From assembly GCA_016794625.1 (NCBI GenBank), contig JAEUGY010000068.1, forward strand, positions 26,556-90,555: a DNA stretch of 64,000 nucleotides. Reading direction: 5' to 3'. The notes below the pieces were generated by a model that had not been told where the DNA came from, did no database searches, and saw nothing but the letters and a program-made list of their open reading frames with translations. The stretch's first letter is position 1. The number at the start of each line of letters is the position of its first letter. Positions 26,662 through 33,457 of this stretch are shown here, in pieces. The translations under genes were made by a program, and so were the position numbers. This DNA comes from Opitutaceae bacterium (GTDB lineage Bacteria > Verrucomicrobiota > Verrucomicrobiia > Opitutales > Opitutaceae).

Positions 26662-27564
26662 TCAGTTTTTACTCAGGAGATCACGCGCATCACCGAGAAT
26701 CTGCCGCTCGGCCGCTGAGAGTGAGCCGAATCCATCGCTATTGATTTTGTCCAGGATTCGATCCACTTCGGCCCGCAGGTTCTCGCGGGAGGTCAGGTCG
26801 ACTTTGAACACCGGAGCCGGGATCGCGGCTTCTTTTCTACGCTTGAACCACTTAGGCAGTTCAATCTCGGCCCGGCCATCGGGAGTCTGCCATTCGCGCG
26901 TATGCACATAACGGAAATACAGCCACCCCGCCGCCATGCCGCCGAGGTGGGCCGAGTGAGCCTGCGCCAGACCGAACGGCGAGGAACGACCGAGGACCTC
27001 GAAGACGACGAAACCCACCATGTCCAAGCCCACGGCGAACAGTACCAAATACTTCGCCACGACGGTGATCGGAATAAAGAAGAGCAGCATGGTCAGGCGC
27101 TGGTTCGGGTGAATGCACCCATAGGTGACCAACAAGCCAGCGACACCGGCCGATGCCCCAATCACCTCTCCTCCAAATCGCCAGTTCGTCGCCGCCCACA
27201 GCACTCCACCGAGGAAAATCGAGCCGAACCAAAGCACCAAGAATCGCTTCGAACCCAACAGGGGCAGCAGTTCGCGACCTAGGAACCAAAGGCCCAGGCA
27301 ATTGAACAGGAGATGCAGGAGGACCAGTCCCCCCATGTCGTGCAAGAGGCTGTAACTGAGCAGCGTCCAAATCCTGCCTTCCCGCAAGCCGTTGATGCTC
27401 AGCGCCAGAGCGCCATCCAGAGCTTGACCTGCCCGTTGGCCGAGCAGGTGATGAAAGACCAGCTGCACGGCAAAACCGGCGATCAACGCGGAGAGCAGCC
27501 AGACGAGCACGGAGGTCGTCCGCCGGCTATACTCATCCCGCATGTAGGACCGGTCAGAAAGCAT
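26662..27564 (-). CDS. Rhomboid family intramembrane serine protease
   Basis: A 300-residue protein with six membrane segments. The catalytic dyad is Ser138 in GASAGVAGLL and His206 in SAHLGGMAAGWLY, and HLLFNCLGLW (84-93) gives the His/Asn of the oxyanion site. The soluble C-terminal tail (about 220-300) has an LRAEVDRILDKINSDG helix seen in Verrucomicrobia and Bacteroidetes relatives. An alternative ATG is at 27543. It cleaves transmembrane segments of membrane proteins. The 105-base gap to prc shows nothing notable. Confidence 0.93.
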   Translation of the reverse strand: MLSDRSYMRDEYSRRTTSVLVWLLSALIAGFAVQLVFHHLLGQRAGQALDGALALSINGLREGRIWTLLSYSLLHDMGGLVLLHLLFNCLGLWFLGRELLPLLGSKRFLVLWFGSIFLGGVLWAATNWRFGGEVIGASAGVAGLLVTYGCIHPNQRLTMLLFFIPITVVAKYLVLFAVGLDMVGFVVFEVLGRSSPFGLAQAHSAHLGGMAAGWLYFRYVHTREWQTPDGRAEIELPKWFKRRKEAAIPAPVFKVDLTSRENLRAEVDRILDKINSDGFGSLSAAERQILGDARDLLSKN

Positions 27565-27961
27565 TGTGATGATGTGAGCGTGTCACGGGAGCGGTCAAAC
27601 TCAAGCGCGGTCCCGGGAAAGCCGAGAAAAAGTCGATGCCATGGGTGAAATTACGGTGGACGCTTCACCCCGGGTTCCCGGCGCGTCCGCGCCGACGACG
27701 AACCCTTCGGATCGGCTCCAGACCGAGGGACAGGGAAAAGGCCGCGGAGTTCAAAGGATTGCGCGCTCTCTCTTTCTTTCGACCGAACGAGCAGTTTCTG
27801 AGCCCAATTCAGCCGCTTTCGTTCCTGATTCGCCCGTTAAGTTCAGCTTCAATCGCGAGGGCGCTCCCTTGGGCGGCGGTTTAATCCGTTTGGTTTGAGG
27901 GATCCGATTGCCTCTCGGGCTTGACAGGCGTCGGGGGCGTGGGCTTCTGTGCCACAACACC
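27565..27961. other. Intergenic region between divergent rhomboid and ferredoxin genes
   Basis: I see no gene in these 397 bases: the open frames have no family signal and no plausible start context. The segment should hold the divergent promoters of the two flanking genes. A perfect TTGACA -35-like box at 27921-27926 lies 35 bases before the ferredoxin ATG. Confidence 0.5.
27921..27950 (+). promoter_or_regulatory. Possible ferredoxin promoter
   Basis: TTGACA at 27921-27926 matches the sigma-70 -35 consensus exactly. The best -10 candidate at 18-bp spacing, TTCTGT (27945-27950), is poor. If real, the transcript would start within about 6 bases of the ferredoxin ATG at 27962, which agrees with the lack of a ribosome-binding site there. 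Confidence 0.35.
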
Positions 27962-28198
27962 ATGGCGAATAAAGCAGACAAGTTTGACCACAACGCAGCC
28001 GGTAAGTTCTACGTCGATCAGCAATGCATCGACTGTGATCTTTGCCGTGAAACGGCTCCCGGTTTTTTCACCCGGCATGACGACGGCGGTCATTCGTACG
28101 TCTTCAAACAGCCGTCGACCCAGGAAGAAATCGACCAGTGCATGGAAGCCCTCGAAGGCTGCCCGGTCGAGGCGATTGGCAGCGACGGCGACGAGTAA
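27962..28198 (+). CDS. Small single-cluster ferredoxin
   Basis: A 78-residue protein. CIDCDLC supplies three cysteines and CMEALEGCPVEAIG supplies the conserved Cys-Pro partner, as in small 4Fe-4S ferredoxins of the Fer4_13/Fer4_15 type; the intervening PGFFTRHDDGGHSYVF loop is also typical. It is acidic, as expected for an electron carrier. Its redox partner is not encoded nearby. No ribosome-binding site is visible upstream of the ATG. Confidence 0.9.
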   Translation: MANKADKFDHNAAGKFYVDQQCIDCDLCRETAPGFFTRHDDGGHSYVFKQPSTQEEIDQCMEALEGCPVEAIGSDGDE

Positions 28199-28205
28199 GG
28201 CCTCC

Positions 28206-28235
28206 GGGCTCGGGGCGATGGTCGCCGCCGAGCCC
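28206..28235 (+). terminator. GC-rich hairpin after the ferredoxin gene
   Basis: GGGCTCGG (28206-28213) pairs with CCGAGCCC (28228-28235), and GCGA/TCGC extends the stem inside. It begins 7 bases after the stop codon. No T-tract follows, so it could be a weak or factor-assisted terminator, or a 3'-end stabiliser. Confidence 0.4.
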
Positions 28236-28336
28236 AGTCCGCGATGGGTACCGGGCTGGTCGCTGGACGCGACCGGCGGACGGATCACAGGTGGTGGGCA
28301 GATGGAAAAGGTTGGACGGATAGCATGAGGGAAGGG

Positions 28337-28369
28337 TTTGTTAAGTAATTCTGGTTTTGGCTTAACAAA
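28337..28369. promoter_or_regulatory. Inverted repeat upstream of the TonB receptor gene
   Basis: TTTGTTAAG (28337-28345) and CTTAACAAA (28361-28369) are perfect 9-bp inverted repeats with a 15-base spacer. The pair ends 4 bases before a possible -35 element. AT-rich arms and lack of a T-tract argue for a protein-binding operator rather than a terminator. The regulator is unknown. Confidence 0.5.
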
Positions 28370-28373
28370 ACAC

Positions 28374-28401
28374 TTGGCGATGAGGTCGGTTGTGGTATGG
28401 G
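28374..28401 (+). promoter_or_regulatory. Possible TonB-receptor promoter
   Basis: TTGGCG (28374-28379) and an extended TGGTATGGG -10 (28393-28401) are spaced by 16 bases and lie immediately downstream of the inverted repeat. The implied transcript starts close to the ATG at 28411. Matches to consensus are only partial. Confidence 0.3.
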
Positions 28402-28410
28402 CTTCGGCGC

Positions 28411-30258
28411 ATGCACACGAACGTGAGTCGCTGGATGGGGCAGCTGGGGTTGTGGGCGGTCGGCATCGCCGTCTTGCCCGCCCAGCCGGTGGGATTGCCG
28501 GAACTCGCGGTCTACGCGCCTCGCGTGGCGCTGGAAGAGCCGGTCGGGGTCGTGACCATGCCGATTTCGGCCCTGCGCTACGAGCCGCTGGTCGATGTGC
28601 AGGCCCGGAATCTGGCCGAGGGTCAGGCGGATGTGTCGATCCGGGGCGGCCTGTTTGAGCAGACGGGGTTTCGCATCGGGGCGTTGTCCCTGTTCGATCC
28701 TCAAACCGGACACTATTTTGCGGAGATCCCGATTGCCCCGGCCTTTCTGGAAGGTCCCCGGGTTCTCACCGGTTATGCCAACGCCGCGCAGAGCTGGAAC
28801 GCCGGGGCGGGGAGCGTGGCCTATCGCTGGCGACCCGTGAAAACCGGAGGAGCGATGTCGGTCAGCGCGGGTCAACATCGCTCCAGCCGCGCTGAGTGGT
28901 ATCAGGGTTATCGCGACAAGCAGGAACGGTGGGGCGGAACCCTGGGCGCGGACGTCGCGTATGCGTTCTCTGAATCGGACGGCACGATCGCGGGAGGCGA
29001 CCATGCGTTTCGTCGGATCAATGTGCGCACCCAATGGCTTGGAAAAACGGGACAGACCGACGTGTTCGCCGGTTATCAATCCAAGATGTTTGGCTGGCCC
29101 AATCTCTACACGCCGTTCAATTCGTTCGAGAGCGAGAATCTGCAAACCGTATTGGTCTCGGTTCACCACCGAGAAACCTGGGATCAGGGTGACTACCTGG
29201 ACATCGGCGGCTACTACCGTCGGAACAAGGATGATTATGCCTTCAACCGGTTTGCCCCGCTCGGTCCGATCCACCCCTTCCAGCATACGAGCTGGGTTTA
29301 TGCGGCGGGAGTCGATGCACGTCGCACCGTGGGGGGCGTGATCTGGATGGGACAAGCGGTCGCGGTGGCGGACGAGCTCGAGTCGACCTCGCTGACCGCG
29401 GGACGTTTCCGCGATCGATCGTATGTGAAACTGGGCTTTGGCCCGGAGCGTACGTGGCGGTTGACCGCGGGCCGGACACTGACCGCGAGAGCGGGGCTCT
29501 CGCTGGATGATTCCAATCGCGACGGCTCCGCGGTTTCACCGCGGGGAGAACTGGTCCTCGACCAGGTGGAGCCCGGGTTGGGGCTGCACCGACTCCATGT
29601 GAGCTACGCGAAAGCGACGCAGACGGCGACCTACACGGCGCTCAATTCCGCGGCCGGGGCGGGTTTGTTTCGCGGCAATCCGAATCTCGGACGTCAGGTG
29701 GCGCATACGATGGAACTCGGGGCGGCCGGTACTTGGGGGGGATGGACGACCACGGCCGCGGTCTTCTTCCGCCAGGACGACCGGTTGGTCGACTGGACCT
29801 ATCGCACGGGCGTCACCGCCCGCACCGCGAATCCCGTCGACCTCGGCACCACCGGTTTCGAGTGCGTCGCCCGCCGCAGCACCGAGCGGATGGACTGGGT
29901 CGTGGGCTACACGGCCTTCAGCAAGGACGCCGACTATGGGACCTCCCTGGTGGACGCCAGTTTTTATGCACTCAACTATCCCCGGCACCGCCTGACCCTC
30001 GCGGCTACGGTGCGACTCGGGGCGGGCTGGGAGTTGCGCTGGGACAACGAGGTCCGTCTCCAGGCGGAGAACGCCTTGCGCCGGTCGAGCGACGACGCCT
30101 GGTTGAGTGCGATCGGCGTGTATTATGCTCCCCGGGCCTGGCGCGGAGTGAAGGTTTCCCTGCAGGTCGACAATCTTTGGGATGACCGGTTCGAGGAAGT
30201 ACCGGCGGTCCCCGCCGGCCGGCGGCAGGGATCGGTGGGTCTGAGCTATGCGTATTGA
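28411..30258 (+). CDS. TonB-dependent outer-membrane receptor
   Basis: A 615-residue protein read from the ATG at 28411 (an upstream TTG at 28390 is less likely). A signal peptide runs to about LPAQPVGLP. The plug domain contains VDVQARNLAEGQADVSIRGG and FEQTGFRIGALSLFDPQTGH, the plug motifs of BtuB/FepA-type receptors. The rest is a beta barrel rich in aromatic strand ends (VKVSLQVDNLWDDRFEEVPA near the C-terminus) and ends RQGSVGLSYAY with an aromatic terminal residue. It imports a siderophore, cobalamin or other large ligand, which I cannot identify. A corrinoid adenosyltransferase lies 14 kb away, too far to argue for cobalamin. Confidence 0.88.
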   Translation: MHTNVSRWMGQLGLWAVGIAVLPAQPVGLPELAVYAPRVALEEPVGVVTMPISALRYEPLVDVQARNLAEGQADVSIRGGLFEQTGFRIGALSLFDPQTGHYFAEIPIAPAFLEGPRVLTGYANAAQSWNAGAGSVAYRWRPVKTGGAMSVSAGQHRSSRAEWYQGYRDKQERWGGTLGADVAYAFSESDGTIAGGDHAFRRINVRTQWLGKTGQTDVFAGYQSKMFGWPNLYTPFNSFESENLQTVLVSVHHRETWDQGDYLDIGGYYRRNKDDYAFNRFAPLGPIHPFQHTSWVYAAGVDARRTVGGVIWMGQAVAVADELESTSLTAGRFRDRSYVKLGFGPERTWRLTAGRTLTARAGLSLDDSNRDGSAVSPRGELVLDQVEPGLGLHRLHVSYAKATQTATYTALNSAAGAGLFRGNPNLGRQVAHTMELGAAGTWGGWTTTAAVFFRQDDRLVDWTYRTGVTARTANPVDLGTTGFECVARRSTERMDWVVGYTAFSKDADYGTSLVDASFYALNYPRHRLTLAATVRLGAGWELRWDNEVRLQAENALRRSSDDAWLSAIGVYYAPRAWRGVKVSLQVDNLWDDRFEEVPAVPAGRRQGSVGLSYAY

Positions 30259-30305
30259 GAGCAGGGGGGGGGCCTGCGCTGATCCCGTGCACCCCGGACA
30301 GCGGG

Positions 30306-30752
30306 TCAGCGAGGCGCCCTTCCGGGAAACCCCAGTCGATCCAGCCGTTGCCGGGTGATCTTCTCGTACGCCTCACGCTTTTCCGGAGGCAGCACCGCTG
30401 AGATTTCCTCCGTGGCGGTGCGCAGTTCGCTGAAGGCCTGCAGGGCTGCGCGCCGGCGCAACGCACGCAGGCGCGTGGCCGACTGGTCGAGGACCCCTTG
30501 GACGCGCAGGGCTTCCTCGTCGGTGAGCGACAGGCTGCTGCGCAGATCAGCGCCGATCCGTTCGGCTGCGCGTTCCGCGAGGCCGGGACCCGTCAACGCG
30601 TTCTGGAAGCTGCGTCTCACGGCCACGTAACCCACCGTACCCAGCGCGGCGGCCCCGACGGCGACGCCGAGGACGAAGATCGCGAGGGCCAGCACCCAGG
30701 CGCGCCGGCGATTGGGTGCAGCCGGCGTCGCCGGATTGTCAGGCGCACTCAT
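30306..30752 (-). CDS. Spy/CpxP-like periplasmic protein
   Basis: A 148-residue protein starting MSAPDNPATPAAPNRRR at 30752 (ATGA overlap). One membrane segment (AWVLALAIFVLGVAVGAAAL, about residues 17-38) anchors a helical periplasmic part with LSLTDEEALRVQGVLDQ and LPPEKREAYEKITRQRL, the LTxxQ-like pattern of Spy/CpxP/CnrX proteins. In related systems such proteins sense metals or misfolded proteins and act with an ECF sigma factor, which is encoded two genes upstream. Confidence 0.65.
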   Translation of the reverse strand: MSAPDNPATPAAPNRRRAWVLALAIFVLGVAVGAAALGTVGYVAVRRSFQNALTGPGLAERAAERIGADLRSSLSLTDEEALRVQGVLDQSATRLRALRRRAALQAFSELRTATEEISAVLPPEKREAYEKITRQRLDRLGFPGRAPR

Positions 30753-31060
30753 GGGGCACCTCCACTGGAAGCGACGACCCATTGTGCCCACGGCATCACC
30801 TGCCACCACTGCCAAACCTGCCACGAGGCGATGAGCGTGAAGGCGCACGTGCCCGCGAGGCACGAGGACACCAGGGAACGGAAGGGGAGGAGCGCGGTCC
30901 AGTCGGGCGCCTCCGCGCGCCGGGCGGAGGCAAGCCGCCGGGCTTCGAGGCTCACGCTGCGCTGCAGCGCCGCGAGATCGAGCGGCGCGGGTTGATCCTT
31001 CCGGGCGCGGGCGAGCAGGTCGTCCCAGCGGGAGTCGCCGGGGTCAGGGGGAGTATTCAT
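30749..31060 (-). CDS. Small membrane protein, possible anti-sigma factor
   Basis: A 103-residue protein with a charged N-terminal half (WDDLLARARKDQPAPLDLAA) and one hydrophobic segment (about 63-97, rich in Trp). I do not recognise a domain. It is sandwiched by ATGA overlaps between an ECF sigma gene and a Spy-like gene, the usual place of a membrane anti-sigma factor. It has no zinc-binding HxxxCxxC motif. Confidence 0.6.
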   Translation of the reverse strand: MNTPPDPGDSRWDDLLARARKDQPAPLDLAALQRSVSLEARRLASARRAEAPDWTALLPFRSLVSSCLAGTCAFTLIASWQVWQWWQVMPWAQWVVASSGGAP

Positions 31061-31623
31061 GAGGGTGTGACGGAAAGGTAGAGGGCGCGAAGTTGTCGGC
31101 GGGCGCGCCAGGCGCGGAGTTTGGTGGCGGTGACGGTCCAGCCGTACTGCGCGGCGATGTCCACCAGGCTCCAGCCTTCGAGGTGGTGCAGGGTCAGCAA
31201 GGCGGCGTCGTCGGGAGCCAGCCGGGCGAGCAGGTGTTTCACTTCCTCCGCCGCGGCCCGGGCGGCTGGATCCCCGCCTGGCTCGACCGCTTCGGGTTGG
31301 GTGGCGGTCGCGGCGTCGTCCGCCGATGGAAGCGGAGCCTGCCAGCGATCCCGAATGCGGTTTCGGCGAAAGTAGTCGCGGCCGGTGTTCGTCGCGATCC
31401 GCTGCAGCCAGTGGGCGAACGGTTGCTGCGGACGCCAGGCGGGCAGGCCGCGAACCATGCGGAGAAAGGTCTCCTGCACGAGATCCTCCAGATCGGCGTG
31501 GGACCGGGCGAAGCGCCAGAGGAGCCGAGTGATGGCCGCATGATGCTCGGCGACGAGCTGGTTCATGGCTTCGAGATCACCCGCCTTGGCCTGCTCCGCG
31601 AGGGATGAATCCGGGCTCGACAT
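31057..31623 (-). CDS. ECF-type RNA polymerase sigma factor
   Basis: A 188-residue sigma-70 family protein starting MSSPDSSLAEQAKAGDLEAM at 31623; a start at 31638 is also possible. Region 2 shows HADLEDLVQETFLRMVRGLP and FAHWLQRIATNTGRDYFRR, and region 4 has LLTLHHLEGWSLVDIAAQYG and VTATKLRAWRARRQLRALYL as the helix-turn-helix. The following two genes overlap it, making a likely sigma / anti-sigma / periplasmic sensor operon. Confidence 0.92.
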   Translation of the reverse strand: MSSPDSSLAEQAKAGDLEAMNQLVAEHHAAITRLLWRFARSHADLEDLVQETFLRMVRGLPAWRPQQPFAHWLQRIATNTGRDYFRRNRIRDRWQAPLPSADDAATATQPEAVEPGGDPAARAAAEEVKHLLARLAPDDAALLTLHHLEGWSLVDIAAQYGWTVTATKLRAWRARRQLRALYLSVTPS

Positions 31624-31740
31624 CGTCAACCGGAGCAAGAGGTTCGGCGGATCGAGGGGCTCGGAGCGTGCATCAGGCGCGGGTCAGACTTAGACGGTGG
31701 GCGCGTGGCGTAAAGGGCGCATGCACCCCCGCCTCGGCGA

Positions 31741-32199
31741 TCAGGGCGTGGGTGTGGATGGGGAGGGCGTGACCGTGCGGGTGGGACCGTTGCCGTCGCG
31801 GGTCACCACGACCTCCGCCGCACGGGTCGTGCCGCCCGGGCCGGTCACTTCAATCTGGCTGGTGCGCTGACCTTCCGACCGGGAGTGCTCGGCGTTGGCC
31901 TGCCACTGCGCCCCCGAGGCATGGGTGGCGGAGGTCGAGGTGGTCATGGTTCCATTCGCGCGATCGAGTGTCCGGCTGCGTTCACGCGTGGAGGTGTCTC
32001 CGTCGCGCTGGGTCCGGGTGGTGGTGCGCTCCAGATGGCCCGGAGTACGTTCGATGGTGCGCTCGCGAGCGGCGCCTTGGGGGCCCGTGACGGAGCGGGA
32101 GCGGCTTCGGGCGAAGGCTTCCGCGGGGAGGAGCAGGCCTGCGGCGATGGTCAGGGCGGCGAATGAAAGACCCAGGCGGGTCGAGGAAGAGGAGGTCAT
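31741..32199 (-). CDS. Secreted Thr/Arg/Ser-rich protein of unknown function
   Basis: A 152-residue protein starting MTSSSSTRLGLSFAALTIAA at 32199, with a signal peptide probably cut after AEAFA. The mature part is low complexity, with repeated Thr, Arg and Ser (for example RTTTRTQRDGDTSTRERSRT) and no cysteine. I recognise no domain. The repeated Arg-Thr text suggests a disordered exported protein. Nothing in the neighbourhood assigns a function. Confidence 0.6.
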   Translation of the reverse strand: MTSSSSTRLGLSFAALTIAAGLLLPAEAFARSRSRSVTGPQGAARERTIERTPGHLERTTTRTQRDGDTSTRERSRTLDRANGTMTTSTSATHASGAQWQANAEHSRSEGQRTSQIEVTGPGGTTRAAEVVVTRDGNGPTRTVTPSPSTPTP

Positions 32200-32430
32200 G
32201 GTGGAATCGTTGAGGGTTTGGATCTCGGTGTACGCTTCCTCCAACGCATGAGCCGGGGTTTGGTTTCGTGGCGGATGTCAAAAAAGGAAAAGAGAGGTGC
32301 ACCGACCCGCTCACTCCGTCTGAAACCAAACGGTGCGACGTGCGTTGGAGAGACCGGCGGGTGGATCCTTGGTCCTCCCTGCCGGGGTCGTCCCACGTCG
32401 GATTTCTCCGTTCGGCGGGCCGGCCTCAGT

Positions 32431-32459
32431 TCGACAAGAGATCACAAAACCATTACTAT
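32431..32459 (+). promoter_or_regulatory. Sigma-70-type promoter
   Basis: TCGACA (32431-32436, 5 of 6 to TTGACA) and TACTAT (32454-32459, 4 of 6 to TATAAT) are spaced by exactly 17 bases. Transcription would begin about 32466. The ATG at 32458 falls inside the -10 box, so the start at 32473 is the likely one. Confidence 0.55.
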
Positions 32460-32472
32460 GAACACGATAAAC

Positions 32473-32931
32473 ATGAATGAAACGCTTTGCAGCCAGCGCG
32501 ATCAGGGCAGGAAGCATTTGGCTTCGAGGGCCGACCCCCGGTGGGTGGGTCTGGGAAAGGCGCTCCGCACGTGGGGTCTGTTTTTAGCCCTCACCAGCCT
32601 GGGCTGGGCAGGCGACCCGTCGGGTCGCTGGACCTGGGAACTGAAAGGACCGCAAGGCCAGACCCTGAAGTCGGAACTTCAGTTGAGTTGGAAGGACGCA
32701 GTCCTCTCAGGCACAATCAACAACCGCGCCGGCAAAACGGCCATCCAGGAGGCGACGTTCAAGGATGATCGGGTGGTCTTCAAAGTGGTCCGGGACGTGC
32801 GCGGGCGGACGATTGTCACCCATTACGACGGACGTCTGGAGGGCGACCGGCTGACCGGGACCGTCAAGACCGTGTTGCGGGAGGATCGCCCCCTTACCGT
32901 CGCCTGGGATGCCCGCCGGGTCGAGCCGTGA
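32473..32931 (+). CDS. Small secreted protein with lipocalin-like beta domain
   Basis: A 152-residue protein. The start at 32473 is chosen over ATG 32458 because the latter overlaps the -10 box. A long N-terminal part leads to a hydrophobic signal (LRTWGLFLALTSLGWA), and the mature part begins GDPSGRWTWELKGPQGQ. DAVLSGTINNRAGKTAIQEA, RVVFKVVRDVRGRTIVTHYD and GRLEGDRLTGTVKTV follow the strand pattern of a beta-barrel domain that is common in planctomycete and verrucomicrobial secreted proteins. The function is unknown. The crcB gene follows on the same strand. Confidence 0.65.
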   Translation: MNETLCSQRDQGRKHLASRADPRWVGLGKALRTWGLFLALTSLGWAGDPSGRWTWELKGPQGQTLKSELQLSWKDAVLSGTINNRAGKTAIQEATFKDDRVVFKVVRDVRGRTIVTHYDGRLEGDRLTGTVKTVLREDRPLTVAWDARRVEP

Positions 32932-32993
32932 CCGCAGGGCCGGCGCCGGAACGGGATTGCGCGGCCGACGCCCCCTTCGCCACTCTCGCCGGG

Positions 32994-33401
32994 ATGGCTG
33001 GATATTCGCACTATCTCTGGGTGGCGGTCGGCAGCGCATTGGGTGGGGTGGGGCGATTCGCCCTGTCTCAGATGATGGCTCAGCGCTGGGGCGAAACGTT
33101 TCCGTGGGGAACCCTGGTCGTGAATGTCAGCGGTTCCTTCGCCATCGGCTGTATTGCCACCCTGATCGTCTCGGAAGAACGCTTTTTCGGCACCGCGGCG
33201 GGACGCTATTTTCTGATGACCGGCGTACTCGGGGGGTACACCACCTATTCCTCCTTCAGCCTCCAGACGTTGGTCCTGGCGCGGGAAGGGGCCTGGCTCC
33301 GCGCCGCGGCCAATGCCGGAGGCACCGTGGTGCTGTGTTTTCTCGCGGTGTGGCTCGGTTACCTGCTGGCGAACTGGTTAAACGCCGCCCGGGCGGGGTG
33401 A
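32994..33401 (+). CDS. crcB: Fluoride ion channel CrcB
   Basis: A 135-residue membrane protein of the CrcB/Fluc family with four membrane helices. GGVGRFALSQMMA, FPWGTLVVNVSGSFAIG and TGVLGGYTTYSSFSLQTLVL are the family pore motifs. The ATG at 32994 fits family length; a GTG at 32928 is possible. Dimers exhaust fluoride from the cytoplasm. I saw no fluoride riboswitch upstream. Confidence 0.93.
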   Translation: MAGYSHYLWVAVGSALGGVGRFALSQMMAQRWGETFPWGTLVVNVSGSFAIGCIATLIVSEERFFGTAAGRYFLMTGVLGGYTTYSSFSLQTLVLAREGAWLRAAANAGGTVVLCFLAVWLGYLLANWLNAARAG

Positions 33402-33457
33402 CGCGGGCTTGCTCGGCGGACGGAGCGGGGACCGCCCAGGCGCCTGGGAAAAGGAGG

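Noticed and set aside
32928..32993. GTG start for crcB at 32928
   Set aside because: It adds 22 residues not typical of the family and overlaps the previous stop; the ATG at 32994 begins directly at the first helix.
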